Translations under genes and position numbers: made by a program | The notes under the pieces: generated by a model | Told to the model about the DNA's origin: nothing | What the model saw: the letters and a program-made list of their open reading frames with translations, nothing else | The model's database searches: none | NCBI RefSeq assembly: GCF_018408575.1 | Contig: NZ_AP023418.1 | Coordinates: forward strand, 2,074,415-2,138,414 | Length of the DNA: 64,000 nucleotides | Source: Vescimonas coprocola | GTDB taxonomy: Bacteria > Bacillota > Clostridia > Oscillospirales > Oscillospiraceae | Reading direction: 5' to 3' | Shown: piece by piece, positions 19,145 to 26,752 of the stretch | Layout: every line of letters begins with the position of its first letter | How positions within the stretch are numbered: position 1 is the first letter of the stretch

Positions 19145-19516
19145 ATGAAACTTCATGCGTCCGGGGAGGACTACCTGGAAACCATCCTTGTTCTCCAAAA
19201 GAAACTCGGTATGGTGCGCTCCGTGGATGTCGCCCGGCACTTGGAGGTCACAAAGCCCAGCGTGTGCCATGCGGTGGCGACCCTGCGTGAAGGTGGCTTC
19301 CTGACAATGGACAGCGGCTATTTCCTTCACCTGACCGATGTGGGCCGTGAAGTGGCGGAGCAGATCTACGAAAAGCACCGCTTCTTTACCGACCGGCTGA
19401 TCGAGGCTGGCGTAGACCCGGTAACGGCGGAAAAGGACGCCTGCCGGATGGAGCATATCATCAGCCAGGAGTCCTTCGAGCATCTGAAAAATGCTTACAA
19501 AACAAAAAAAGAATAA
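19145..19516 (+). CDS. DtxR/MntR-type metal-dependent repressor
   Basis: A 123-residue protein with an N-terminal winged helix (MKLHASGEDYLETILVLQKK, VRSVDVARHLEVTKPSVCHA) and a dimerisation/metal domain (EKHRFFTDRLIEAGVDP, EKDACRMEHIISQES) carrying the E, C, E and H residues expected at DtxR metal sites. The length fits the short form without the SH3 domain. AAGGAGG precedes the ATG. As last gene of the uptake operon it probably shuts the cassette off when iron or manganese is plentiful. The GGTTAG-N6-CTAATC site at 12751 is a candidate target. Confidence 0.88.
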   Translation: MKLHASGEDYLETILVLQKKLGMVRSVDVARHLEVTKPSVCHAVATLREGGFLTMDSGYFLHLTDVGREVAEQIYEKHRFFTDRLIEAGVDPVTAEKDACRMEHIISQESFEHLKNAYKTKKE

Positions 19517-19543
19517 ACTGCCCGCATAGCAAACGGGTGAAAC

Positions 19544-19582
19544 AGTAACGCGGCCGGGCACATCGAACCCGACCGCGTTACT
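19544..19582. terminator. Hairpin between converging dtxR-type and XRE genes
   Basis: AGTAACGCGGCCGGG (19544-19558) pairs 14 of 15 with CCCGACCGCGTTACT (19568-19582). It overlaps the stop of the leftward XRE gene and follows the cargo operon; T-runs are short, so efficiency is uncertain. Confidence 0.6.
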
Positions 19583-19907
19583 CGTCTTTCTGGAAGGCTT
19601 CCGCCTGTTTGCAGAGCGCGATAAATTTTTCGATCTCTGCTTCGCTTTTCCCGGCAAAGAAGTCCACGACTGTTTTCGAGACTGTCTGATTTACCATTTC
19701 CGGGAAAATGGCGGCGTCTACGCTGATATTCAGTTCTTTGGCGACAAGGACCACCGTTTCAAATTTCGGATTACTCTGGCAGGTCTCCAAATCTATGATC
19801 GTGCGGGGGTTCATACCGAGGCGTTCAGCTAACTGCTTCTGCGTCAGATGCTGGCGCTTCCGTTCTGACCGCACCTTCCATGCAAATAGATCCAGCGGAT
19901 TGTTCAC
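19578..19907 (-). CDS. XRE-family transcriptional regulator of the ICE
   Basis: A 109-residue protein with an N-terminal helix-turn-helix (RKRQHLTQKQLAERLGMNPR, TIIDLETCQSNPKFETVVLV) and a helical C-terminus rich in Glu and Phe (VVDFFAGKSEAEIEKFIALC). It reads leftward, opposite to the sigma-like and integration genes. A perfect palindrome TGAGTTATAACTCA lies 71 bases upstream and a related half-copy lies inside a terminator further on, so it may control its own expression and that of the rightward genes. Confidence 0.87.
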   Translation of the reverse strand: MNNPLDLFAWKVRSERKRQHLTQKQLAERLGMNPRTIIDLETCQSNPKFETVVLVAKELNISVDAAIFPEMVNQTVSKTVVDFFAGKSEAEIEKFIALCKQAEAFQKDE

Positions 19908-19977
19908 TACACATCACCTCTACATCATTGTAGGGTGTGCTTCCGCTCATATAAATAACCATACAGCTCATGCAAAG

Positions 19978-19991
19978 TGAGTTATAACTCA
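19978..19991. promoter_or_regulatory. Perfect palindrome, candidate operator of the XRE regulator
   Basis: TGAGTTATAACTCA is a 14-base perfect palindrome upstream of the XRE gene. The same stretch (CTCATG-AAAGTGAGTTAT) recurs in altered form at 20125-20143. Confidence 0.5.
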
Positions 19992-20273
19992 TATTTCGGA
20001 GTAAAGGGGGATATGGATGAGAGCGCCAACACAAAGGAGGTCAAAATAAGGCGGGGTTTACCGTTTGTACGGCGGATGCCCATGCCACTACGAAAAATAT
20101 TCCAATAACGCAGCCGCGAGCCATGCTCATGAAAGTGAGTTATGGCTCGCTTTTTATATACTGTGGCTCATATCTCACAAAACCCGTTTCTTTGAGCGCC
20201 TGGGCGTGGGCTGCCGCTCCCCGCCCCGTTTCGTTCCGGCCTGTCAACCCGAACGAAACGAAAGGAGCCAATT
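19992..20273 (+). other. Leader region before the sigma-like gene, no convincing gene
   Basis: A GGAGG-preceded stretch near 20034 could start a short peptide, but no open frame is persuasive. The segment holds the hairpin at 20116-20155 and a C/G-rich stretch leading into the ribosome site of the next gene. It looks like a regulatory leader with an internal terminator. Confidence 0.4.
20116..20155 (+). terminator. Strong hairpin terminator or attenuator
   Basis: GCGAGCCAT (20116-20124) pairs with ATGGCTCGC (20142-20150), with an inner CTCA/TGAG stem, followed by TTTTT. No clear gene precedes it on this strand, so it may be an attenuator controlling entry into the sigma/xis/int genes. Confidence 0.7.
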
Positions 20274-20822
20274 ATGAGCGGCAAAAAATTTTTTCAGATA
20301 GATCCCGAAAACCGGCCAAACCAGACCACTCGTGAACGAGTAGTGAGCGAAAGGGGAAGAAAAGAACTGCCTCCCGGCACGAAGGGAGGTGAGAACTTGA
20401 AACCTGACCGCCACTACGAGCACAAGCAGTACGCCTTTGATAGCTACTGCAAGAAGGTGCTGAAATGCGAGGCGTGCAACGGCTATCGCCAGATCAGCCG
20501 GCACCAGAAGCGTTTCACATCTTTGGAAGAACTGTCCGAGGCAGAAATGGCCCAGCTTGCGGTATATGACCGCTACCCGTGGGAATACACGACCTTCCCT
20601 GTGGGAGGGGGCGTGATTCTGATCGAGGATGACGGGCTGGCCGAGGCGCTTCTGGGGCTGTCCCAGGAGGACCGGGAAATCTTTATGATGCACTGGTTCC
20701 TGCGGATGACCGACGCACAGATCGCCAGGTACATAAACATGCCCCGCCGGACGGTCAATACCCGCAGGCATAAAGCCTATCGGCTGCTGACAGAGCTGAT
20801 GGGAGGTGAAGCGGATGACTAA
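20274..20822 (+). CDS. Sigma-70 region 4-like regulator of the ICE
   Basis: A 182-residue protein with a C-terminal helix-turn-helix (about 120-175: LLGLSQEDREIFMMHWFLRM and IARYINMPRRTVNTRRHKAY) like sigma region 4, the type annotated as sigma-like in CTn/Tn916-group elements. A small Cys pair (CEACNG) lies near residue 65. ATG 20274 has GGAG upstream; a second possible start at TTG 20397, after GGGAGGTGAG, would give the more usual shorter protein of about 140 residues. It overlaps the next gene by 8 bases. It probably controls transfer or excision genes. Confidence 0.78.
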   Translation: MSGKKFFQIDPENRPNQTTRERVVSERGRKELPPGTKGGENLKPDRHYEHKQYAFDSYCKKVLKCEACNGYRQISRHQKRFTSLEELSEAEMAQLAVYDRYPWEYTTFPVGGGVILIEDDGLAEALLGLSQEDREIFMMHWFLRMTDAQIARYINMPRRTVNTRRHKAYRLLTELMGGEADD

Positions 20823-21057
20823 ATCTGCGTGCACGCGGGCATCGCTGATCCCTTACCCGGTGATTGCCGCCGCTGTCGGAGGCGACCCCGAAGCGGTGAA
20901 CCGGGTAGTCCGGCATTACTCCGGCTACATTGCCGCGCTGTCTACACGGACGAGCTATGGCCCTGACGGCTATCCCCGTCCCCAGGTGGACGAAGATCTG
21001 CGCGGTCGGCTGGAAGCAAAGCTGATTATTTCCATTCTGGATTTTGACCTGAGCTGA
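20815..21057 (+). CDS. Tn916 Orf8-like helix-turn-helix protein
   Basis: An 80-residue protein (LIPYPVIAAAVGGDPEAVNR, VVRHYSGYIAALSTRTSYGP, then a short acidic helix) of the small HTH family found beside the sigma-like gene in Tn916/Tn1549-group elements. It begins 8 bases before the end of the sigma-like gene, so the two are coupled. It probably acts with it in regulating the element. No enzymatic motif. Confidence 0.8.
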   Translation: MTKSACTRASLIPYPVIAAAVGGDPEAVNRVVRHYSGYIAALSTRTSYGPDGYPRPQVDEDLRGRLEAKLIISILDFDLS

Positions 21058-21470
21058 TCCAGGACCGGGCGCTGCGTGTTCCCCTTTCCACGCGGCGTCC
21101 CGTTATAGCTCCTTGACAAAGAAAGCCCGTTGGGAGGCCAACGCCGCAGTATAAGGCAAACGGATACATTCCTGTTTGTGCCGAGCCATACGGCCGGTGC
21201 GCCATGACCTCGTTTCAAGTCCGCAGGACGGGACCACTGTAACGGGCGAGCGAACAACGCCAGACCGCAAAGCAAGCGTGGCAGCTTGTGGGCGATGACA
21301 CACGGGCAGGGTTAAAGATACTCGCGCATTGAACGCCCACAAAGCATTGTGCGCCGCACCCATCAGCATGGGCCGGGGTGAAACTCCCGTGGAGCTGTGC
21401 CAACAGCCGTCCGTAAGCCTACTTTTCTTTTTTGAAAGTTTATGGATAGATCGTAAACTTTTCAATTAGC
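21058..21470 (+). ncRNA. Candidate structured RNA between the HTH and excisionase genes
   Basis: No gene fits here, yet the stretch is GC-rich and dense in short perfect hairpins: CGTTGG/CCAACG, GGCAAAC/GTTTGTGCC, GTCC/GGAC, CAAGC/GCTTG, CACAA/TTGTG, CGGGG/CTCCCG with a GTGAAA loop. Near 21432-21461 a longer pair (AAAGTTTA with TAAACTTT) follows a T-rich tract. Such density suggests a structured leader or RNA. It lies in front of xis-int and could regulate excision. No known class is recognised. Confidence 0.45.
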
Positions 21471-21568
21471 AGCAGACAAACACGGAGCAGCACGGTAAAA
21501 TGATGGTGGAAGTTATATTACCCACACATATTCGTGCTGTTCCTTTTCATAACTGAAAGGGGGTTCTC

Positions 21569-21775
21569 ATGTCTCAAACATGGAACGGCACGAAGAAAGA
21601 AACCCCTGAAAGAAGGACATATACGGTTGACGATATTGCTCAAATTCTGGGCATCGGAAGAACTTCCGCATATATCCTTGTAAAAGAAGGACACTTCAAA
21701 ATCGTGCGAATTGGTAACGCCATACGCATTTCCAAGCGGTCATTTGACGAGTGGCTTGACTCCCTCGACCTGTGA
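21569..21775 (+). CDS. xis: Excisionase-type DNA-binding protein
   Basis: A 68-residue protein with a winged/MerR-like helix-turn-helix (YTVDDIAQILGIGRTSAYIL, then IVRIGNAIRISKRSFDEWLD), the form used by ICE excisionases. GAAAGGGGG precedes the ATG. It lies 20 bases before the integrase ATG, the standard xis-int order, and should bend att DNA to favour excision. Confidence 0.88.
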   Translation: MSQTWNGTKKETPERRTYTVDDIAQILGIGRTSAYILVKEGHFKIVRIGNAIRISKRSFDEWLDSLDL

Positions 21776-21795
21776 TCCAAGAAAGGAAGAACGAT

Positions 21796-23190
21796 ATGGC
21801 ATCTATAATCAAGCGAAAGAAAAACTATTCCGTTGTTTACAACTATGTGGACGAAAACGGAGAAACCAAACAGAAGTGGGAAACCTGGCATACCCACAAA
21901 GAGGCCTTAAAGCGCAAGGCGGAAATCGAAAATCAGCAGCACACGGGAACTTTTCTCCCGCCAAGCAATCAGACGATCACCGAGTTCCTTTATGACTTCG
22001 TATCTCTTTACGGGGAAAAGAAATGGGGCGTGTCTATGTATGACGGCCAAACGGCACTGATTGCGAACTATATCAATCCAATCATCGGTGATATGGAGGT
22101 ACAGGCGGTTACTCCCCGTGCGGTTGACGGTTATATCCAGACCTTGCAGAAAACCAAGTCGGTGTCTACCAAGACCCGAAAGGCCGTTACCACCTATGTC
22201 AGCGACAAGACCATTGAAAAGATCATCAAGCTCCTGCGGTGTGCGTTTAAGCAGGCGGTACGATGGGAAATCATTGCAAGAAATCCCTTTGACAATGTGA
22301 TCCTCCCGAAAACGGAGTATGCGAAACGGGATATCTGGACAGCGGATATGATCCGTCTTGCTCTGGACAAATGCACGGACAGCAAGCTCTATGTGGCAAT
22401 GAACCTTTCCTTTGCCTGCTCTCTGCGTATGGGTGAAATCCTGGGGCTGACCTGGGAGAACGTCCATATTTCCGATGAAGATATTGCGGCGGATAATGCC
22501 TATGTCTACATCGACAAGGAGCTGACGAGGGCATCCAAACGGGCGATTGAAACGCTGGGTGAGAAGGATATCTATTACATCTTCACTCCGCTCATGCCGA
22601 ACACCAGCACAAGAATTGTTCTAAAAAAGCCGAAAACCGATTCCAGCATCCGTAAGGTGTGGCTACCGAAAACGCTGGCCTACATTCTGCGGGAATGGAA
22701 GAAGTCCCAGGACGAGCTGAAAGGTTTCCTGGGCGACGAGTATCAGGACTTCGATCTGGTGGTGGCACTTCCCAATGGACGGCCCTGCGAGGATCGTATC
22801 ATCCTCAAAGAATTTGCAAAGCTCCGTGAGGACGCAGGGCTACCGAAGGTGGTCTTTCATTCTCTCCGTCATTCCAGTACCACCTACAAACTGAAACTGA
22901 ACCACGGCGATCTGAAAGCCACCCAGGGCGATACGGGCCATGCCGAGATCGACATGATAACCAGTATCTATGCTCACATTCTGGACGAGGATAGAAAGGT
23001 CAATGCTCAGAAATTCGAGACAGCCTTCTATGCCAAGCCTGATCTTCGCAATGTCCGTCCGCCGGAGGAACCGGCAAAATCGGAGCCTGCGACCCTGGAC
23101 CTTGAAAGCCTTGTGGAGCAGCTTCAGAAGTCGCCGGAACTGGCAAGTGCGCTCGCAGCCCTGATAGCGGCGCAAGCCCCGGCAAAGTGA
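21796..23190 (+). CDS. int: Tyrosine integrase of the ICE
   Basis: A 464-residue tyrosine recombinase. ATG 21796 follows GAAAGGAAGAA; an earlier in-frame start at 21772 overlaps xis. An N-terminal arm-binding domain (ASIIKRKKNYSVVYNYVDEN) and SAM-like core-binding domain precede the catalytic domain, where R211 (SLRMGE), H355 and R358 (FHSLRHSS), H382 (TGHAEID) and nucleophile Y392 (SIYAHI) are all present. It should integrate the element at tRNA-Arg(CCT), whose anticodon-region core lies 224 bases downstream. The C-terminal 50 residues are an Ala/Glu/Pro-rich extension. Confidence 0.95.
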   Translation: MASIIKRKKNYSVVYNYVDENGETKQKWETWHTHKEALKRKAEIENQQHTGTFLPPSNQTITEFLYDFVSLYGEKKWGVSMYDGQTALIANYINPIIGDMEVQAVTPRAVDGYIQTLQKTKSVSTKTRKAVTTYVSDKTIEKIIKLLRCAFKQAVRWEIIARNPFDNVILPKTEYAKRDIWTADMIRLALDKCTDSKLYVAMNLSFACSLRMGEILGLTWENVHISDEDIAADNAYVYIDKELTRASKRAIETLGEKDIYYIFTPLMPNTSTRIVLKKPKTDSSIRKVWLPKTLAYILREWKKSQDELKGFLGDEYQDFDLVVALPNGRPCEDRIILKEFAKLREDAGLPKVVFHSLRHSSTTYKLKLNHGDLKATQGDTGHAEIDMITSIYAHILDEDRKVNAQKFETAFYAKPDLRNVRPPEEPAKSEPATLDLESLVEQLQKSPELASALAALIAAQAPAK

Positions 23191-23376
23191 TCCGAAAAAT
23201 CGAATTAGCAAAATGCAGAATTTTCTTAGCAAATTTCTGAAAAGCGTTCGAGTCCAATTAGCAAATATACATCATGCGGCGCATAAAAATCTCCCGGTAA
23301 CGGAAGTGAAATTACCGGGAGAAGGAGGAAGAAAAAAACGCTGCAAACCCCGAAAAAGGCTTGCAGCGGTGCTTTC

Positions 23377-23453
23377 TGGCGTCCCAGAGAGGATTTGAAC
23401 CTCCGACCTCACGCTTAGGAGGCGTGTGCTCTATCCAACTGAGCTACTGAGAC
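23377..23453 (-). tRNA. tRNA-Arg (anticodon CCT), used as ICE attachment site
   Basis: A full cloverleaf reads leftward: acceptor GTCTCAG pairs with CTGGGAC, D arm GCTCAGTTGGATAGAGC, anticodon stem CACGC/GCGTG around loop CTCCTAA (anticodon CCT), T arm GGAGGTTCAAATCCTCT, and an encoded CCA at 23377-23379. The 3' half lies on the ICE side, so the element probably supplies it and keeps the gene functional. Confidence 0.9.
23414..23424. other. Right attachment-site core of the ICE
   Basis: CTTAGGAGGCG, in the anticodon region of tRNA-Arg, is repeated at 23507, 23600 and 23724 in partial tRNA copies. The shared block is the likely crossover core; the exact cut positions are not visible. Confidence 0.65.
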
Positions 23454-23506
23454 ATTTATAAGTTTTATGCAATTTTCAAGGCTCGAAGGAATCGAACCAT
23501 CTGCCG

Positions 23507-23546
23507 CTTAGGAGGCGTGTGCTCTATCCAACTGAGCTACTGAGAC
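23507..23546 (-). pseudogene. tRNA-Arg(CCT) 5'-half remnant, copy 2
   Basis: Identical to the 5' half of the intact tRNA (acceptor strand through anticodon loop), but joined to an unrelated 3' sequence whose end cannot pair with GTCTCAG. Confidence 0.8.
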
Positions 23547-23599
23547 ATTTATAAGTTTTATGCAATTTTCAAGGCTCGAAGGAATCGAACAATCTGCCG

Positions 23600-23639
23600 C
23601 TTAGGAGGCGTGTGCTCTATCCAGCTGAGCTATATGGAC
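23600..23639 (-). pseudogene. tRNA-Arg(CCT) 5'-half remnant, copy 3
   Basis: Starts GTCCATA, has D arm AGCTGGATAGAGC and the CCT anticodon loop, then the same foreign 3' sequence as copy 2. It is the first copy after the promoter at 23654-23682, so it may be the original chromosomal gene that lost its 3' half. Confidence 0.75.
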
Positions 23640-23653
23640 GTGTCTGATATATG

Positions 23654-23682
23654 ATTATAGCCCGATCAAAGTCGAACTGCAA
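23654..23682 (-). promoter_or_regulatory. Promoter of the tRNA-Arg array
   Basis: Leftward TTGCAG (23677-23682), 17-base spacer and perfect TATAAT (23654-23659), placed 15 bases before copy 3. One transcript would cover copies 3, 2 and the intact tRNA. Confidence 0.7.
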
Positions 23683-23723
23683 TCCCTTATTTAGTTTTTT
23701 TGAGGTGGCCGTTGTAACGCAAC

Positions 23724-23763
23724 CTTAGGAGGCGGTCGCTCTATACAGCTGAGCTACGGAGGC
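23724..23763 (-). pseudogene. Diverged tRNA-Arg 5'-half remnant, copy 4
   Basis: GCCTCCG acceptor strand, D arm GCTCAGCTGTATAGAGC and CCTCCTAAGG anticodon region are recognisable, but no matching 3' half follows. It differs from copies 1-3 in acceptor and anticodon stem. Confidence 0.65.
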
Positions 23764-23808
23764 GGATACCCCGTTATTTTACCCCATAAGCAAGGCGCTG
23801 TCAATGCC

Positions 23809-25626
23809 TCACTCCGTCCGGAATACCTTCTCGAACTCCTCTGCCGTCATAGTCTCGTTGGCCAGCAGATACTCCGCCACCTCCACCAGCTGGGGCCGGT
23901 ACTGCTCCAGAATGGCGGTGCAGCGGGCGTAGGCGTCGTCCATGATGCGGCGGATCTCGCCGTCCATCTCCGCCGCCGTTTTCTCGGAGTAGGGCCGGGT
24001 CTGGGCCATGGACTTGCCGATGAACACCTCGTCGTGTCCGGCGTCGAAGGCCACGTTGCCCAGCTGCTCCGACATTCCGTAGGTGCCCACCATCTTCCGG
24101 GCCAGCTGCGTGGCACGGCTGATGTCGTTGGAGGCCCCGGTGGAGATATCCCCCAGCACCAGCTGCTCCGCCGCCCGGCCGCCCAGCAGCCCGGCGATGC
24201 GGTCCAGCATATAGCTGCGGGAGAGGTACGACCGGTCCTCGTCCGGCAGATAGATGGTCATGCCGCCCGCCTCGCCTCTGGGAACGATGGTGATCTGATG
24301 CACCGGGTCCAGATCCGGCAGTGCGTGCATCACCACGGCGTGTCCCGCCTCGTGATAGGCCGTCAGCCGCCGCTCCTTCTCCGGGATGACCCGGCTGTGC
24401 TTCTCCGGCCCGGCGATGACCTTGATGATGGACTCCTGCAGATCCTTCATGGTGATGAAGGACTCGCTGCGCCGTCCCGCCAGCAGGGCCGCCTCATTGA
24501 GGAGGTTCTCCAGATCGGCGCCGGTAAAGCCTGCGGTACCACGGGCGATCTGTCTCAGATCCACGTCCTCCGCCAGCGGCTTGTTCTTGGCGTGTACCTG
24601 CAAGATCTCCTCCCGGCCCTTGATGTCCGGCAGCCCCACATAGACCTGCCGGTCGAACCGTCCCGGACGCAGCAGCGCCGGATCCAGAATATCCACACGG
24701 TTGGTGGCGGCCAGCACCACCACGCCCTCGTTGGAGCCGAAGCCGTCCATCTCCACCAGCAGCTGGTTCAGGGTCTGCTCCCGCTCGTCGTGTCCGCCGC
24801 CCAGACCGCTGCCGCGCTGGCGGCCCACGGCGTCGATCTCGTCGATGAAGATGATGGCCGGGGCGCTCTTCTTGGCCTGCTGGAACAGATCCCGCACACG
24901 GGAGGCGCCTACGCCCACATACATCTCCACAAAGTCCGAGCCGGAGATGGACAGAAACTGTACTCCCGCCTCTCCGGCCACCGCCTTGGCCAGCAGTGTC
25001 TTACCGGTACCCGGAGGGCCTACCAGCAGCACGCCCTTGGGGATATGCGCCCCCAGATCCAGATACTTCTGGGGCTCCCGGAGAAACTCCACGATCTCCC
25101 GCAGCTCCTCCTTCTCCTCGTCGGCCCCGGCCACATCCTGAAACGTGACCTTTTTCTCTCCCGGCGTACTGACCTTGGCCTCTCCAAACCGGGACAGCTT
25201 GTCCTGCGCCCCGGCTCCGCCGCCGGCCATGCGGTTCATGAGATTCATCAGCAAAATGAAGCCCAAAAACGCCAGCACATACGGCAGCAGCAGCTGCAGC
25301 CAGTTGGTGGAGTGGTCTGCGTGATAGTTATAGGCGGTGATAATGCCACTGTCATACTGCTTCTGCACCAGATCATTGAGATCCTGATAGAACAGGTCGA
25401 AGTCGTACAGGTCGGAGGTAACGGTGCTGCCCCCCTTCAGCTTGGCCGTGATCCGGGTGTCGCTGATGGAGAACTCCTGCACCTTCTCCTCTAAAAAGTA
25501 TTGCCGCAGCTCAGAGTAGGGGATGTCCCCGGCGGTCCGCATGGTGGACACCACATAGGCCACCACGCATACCGCCAAAATCACCATCAAAATGGTGCCG
25601 AAACCGATCTTTCTTCGTTCTGCCAA
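23809..25626 (-). CDS. ftsH: ATP-dependent zinc metalloprotease FtsH
   Basis: A 605-residue membrane-bound AAA+ protease that degrades misfolded and regulatory membrane and cytosolic proteins. Two membrane helices (about 10-30 and 111-131) flank the extracellular domain. The AAA+ module has Walker A GPPGTGKT (203-210) and Walker [12 protein letters not shown], then the zinc site HEAGH (425-429). Length is normal. It is the last gene of the leftward dnaB-tilS-hpt-lepB-ftsH group, 14 bases after lepB. The tilS-hpt-ftsH order is widely conserved in Firmicutes. Confidence 0.97.
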   Translation of the reverse strand: MAERRKIGFGTILMVILAVCVVAYVVSTMRTAGDIPYSELRQYFLEEKVQEFSISDTRITAKLKGGSTVTSDLYDFDLFYQDLNDLVQKQYDSGIITAYNYHADHSTNWLQLLLPYVLAFLGFILLMNLMNRMAGGGAGAQDKLSRFGEAKVSTPGEKKVTFQDVAGADEEKEELREIVEFLREPQKYLDLGAHIPKGVLLVGPPGTGKTLLAKAVAGEAGVQFLSISGSDFVEMYVGVGASRVRDLFQQAKKSAPAIIFIDEIDAVGRQRGSGLGGGHDEREQTLNQLLVEMDGFGSNEGVVVLAATNRVDILDPALLRPGRFDRQVYVGLPDIKGREEILQVHAKNKPLAEDVDLRQIARGTAGFTGADLENLLNEAALLAGRRSESFITMKDLQESIIKVIAGPEKHSRVIPEKERRLTAYHEAGHAVVMHALPDLDPVHQITIVPRGEAGGMTIYLPDEDRSYLSRSYMLDRIAGLLGGRAAEQLVLGDISTGASNDISRATQLARKMVGTYGMSEQLGNVAFDAGHDEVFIGKSMAQTRPYSEKTAAEMDGEIRRIMDDAYARCTAILEQYRPQLVEVAEYLLANETMTAEEFEKVFRTE

Positions 25627-25640
25627 ATGCTTTCCTCCTC

Positions 25641-26690
25641 TCAGCCGATGGCCCGCACGCCCTGCCAGCTGCTGCCCCCGGTCAGGGAAATAGCCAGCAG
25701 CACACGGGCCTTCACATTGCCCACCGGGATATAGCTTTCCTCCCAGTACCGGGCATCATTCGAGCCGGAGCGATTATCACCTAAGAAAAACAGGCACCCC
25801 TCCGGCACGGTAAAGGAGGTCTGGTTGGGGCTGATCGTCCCGCCCTGCTGGTCCAGGTAGTCCTCCTCCAGCCGCTGGCCGTTGATGTAGACATAGCCGC
25901 CGGAGAAGGACACCGTGTCTCCCGGCAGGCCGATGACCCGCTTCACCAGCAGCTTATCCAGCTCGTCGCTCCAGAAAGTGACGATGTTCCCCCGCTCCGG
26001 CACCGGGTCGCCCATCACATAGGGCAGCTGCCACGAGATCAGCAGCGTCTTTTTGGGGATGGTGGTCTCCATGGAGCCGGAGGGTACCCAACTCAGCTGT
26101 AAAAGTACCCGGAACACCAGCACCACCACCACCGCCGTGACGATGAGATAGCCGAAATCCGACCAGAAGGCGGCAAAGCCGCTCTTTTTCTTCTTGACCG
26201 CCGTCCCGCCGGAGCCGCTTCCCTCACCGGGCCCGGCTGCATCATCGGGACCCGCCGCACCGGCTGCATAGTCGGCGCTCGTCCCATCGGCAGAACCGCT
26301 CATGCTGTCAAAGTCCGCCGCCGGTGCCGCTTTACCTCCGGCCACCGAAGCGGCTCTCCGGCCGGCCGAGACGGACTCGCCGTCTCCCGGCGTTACCGGA
26401 GCAGTCTCCTCCGAGGTCATCTCCCACGGGTCCCGCTCCCGGCAGGCCTTATCCTCCGCCTGCCGGACAGACTGCTCCTGCGGCTCTGCCTGAGCCTCCT
26501 CTACCGACGTGGCCTCTACCGGAGATACCTTCTCCTCCGGGGTCATCTCCCACGGGTCCCGCTCCCGGCGGGCCTTATCCACCGCCCGCCGGGAACCGTT
26601 CTCCGTCCGCTGGGGTTTGCGCTCCCGCTCCTGCTTAGGGGTCGCACCGGCCAACCTCCGGCCCTGATAACCCCGCTTACGTTCCTCCAC
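25641..26690 (-). CDS. lepB: Signal peptidase I with a long repeated cytoplasmic extension
   Basis: A 349-residue type I signal peptidase. The catalytic part is ordinary: one membrane helix (about 180-200), S206 in WVPSGSMETT, and K250 in KLLVKRVIGLPGD, followed by GDNRSGSNDAR. It cleaves secretory signal peptides outside the membrane. Unusually, about 170 residues of low-complexity charged sequence precede the helix, with an internal repeat (DKARRERDPWEMTPEE at about 38-53 and DKACRERDPWEMTSEE at about 80-95). Typical Gram-positive enzymes lack this. It lies between hpt and ftsH. The Ser-Lys pair distinguishes it from the SipW type needed for TasA-like substrates. Confidence 0.93.
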   Translation of the reverse strand: MEERKRGYQGRRLAGATPKQERERKPQRTENGSRRAVDKARRERDPWEMTPEEKVSPVEATSVEEAQAEPQEQSVRQAEDKACRERDPWEMTSEETAPVTPGDGESVSAGRRAASVAGGKAAPAADFDSMSGSADGTSADYAAGAAGPDDAAGPGEGSGSGGTAVKKKKSGFAAFWSDFGYLIVTAVVVVLVFRVLLQLSWVPSGSMETTIPKKTLLISWQLPYVMGDPVPERGNIVTFWSDELDKLLVKRVIGLPGDTVSFSGGYVYINGQRLEEDYLDQQGGTISPNQTSFTVPEGCLFFLGDNRSGSNDARYWEESYIPVGNVKARVLLAISLTGGSSWQGVRAIG

Positions 26691-26752
26691 AGGTTTTCCT
26701 CCTTCCCACTGTCGGCGGGCGCTGTCCGCCGATGCGGCACCCGATACGCCGC

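Larger units (their letters stand above)
1..23424 (+). mobile_element. Right-hand part of a Tn1549/CTn-type integrative conjugative element
   Basis: The segment carries conjugation genes (NlpC/P60 hydrolase, DUF4315, DUF4366, topoisomerase III), ArdA, relaxase plus MobC, a cargo uptake module, an excisionase and a tyrosine integrase, ending at a tRNA-Arg gene. The integrase-proximal end next to a tRNA 3' half is the usual ICE layout. The right boundary is placed at the core CTTAGGAGGCG in the tRNA anticodon region; the left end and the main mating-pore genes (VirB4, coupling protein) lie outside the window. Genes left of 8.1 kb read rightward; the bro, DUF6050, mob and araC genes read leftward; cargo and integration genes read rightward, apart from one leftward XRE gene. 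Base composition is visibly less GC-rich than the chromosome to the right. Confidence 0.9.
23414..23599 (-). repeat. Tandem 93-base repeat, each with a tRNA-Arg 5' half
   Basis: Two near-identical 93-base units (23414-23506 and 23507-23599), differing by about one base, each hold a tRNA-Arg(CCT) 5' half plus an AT-rich spacer and a T-arm-like segment. A third, shorter and more diverged tRNA half follows at 23600. Confidence 0.9.

Noticed and set aside
20065-20277. A 70-residue + strand open frame between the XRE and sigma-like genes
   Set aside because: It runs through the terminator hairpin, lacks a suitable ribosome site and looks random in composition.
21058-21470. A group II intron remnant in the region before xis
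   Set aside because: GTGCGCC and a GTGAAA-type loop are present, but no domain V signature or reverse transcriptase remains, so I describe it only as structured DNA/RNA.
23414-23639. A CRISPR-like array (repeated 93-base units)
   Set aside because: Units contain tRNA halves, spacers are nearly identical and no cas gene is near.
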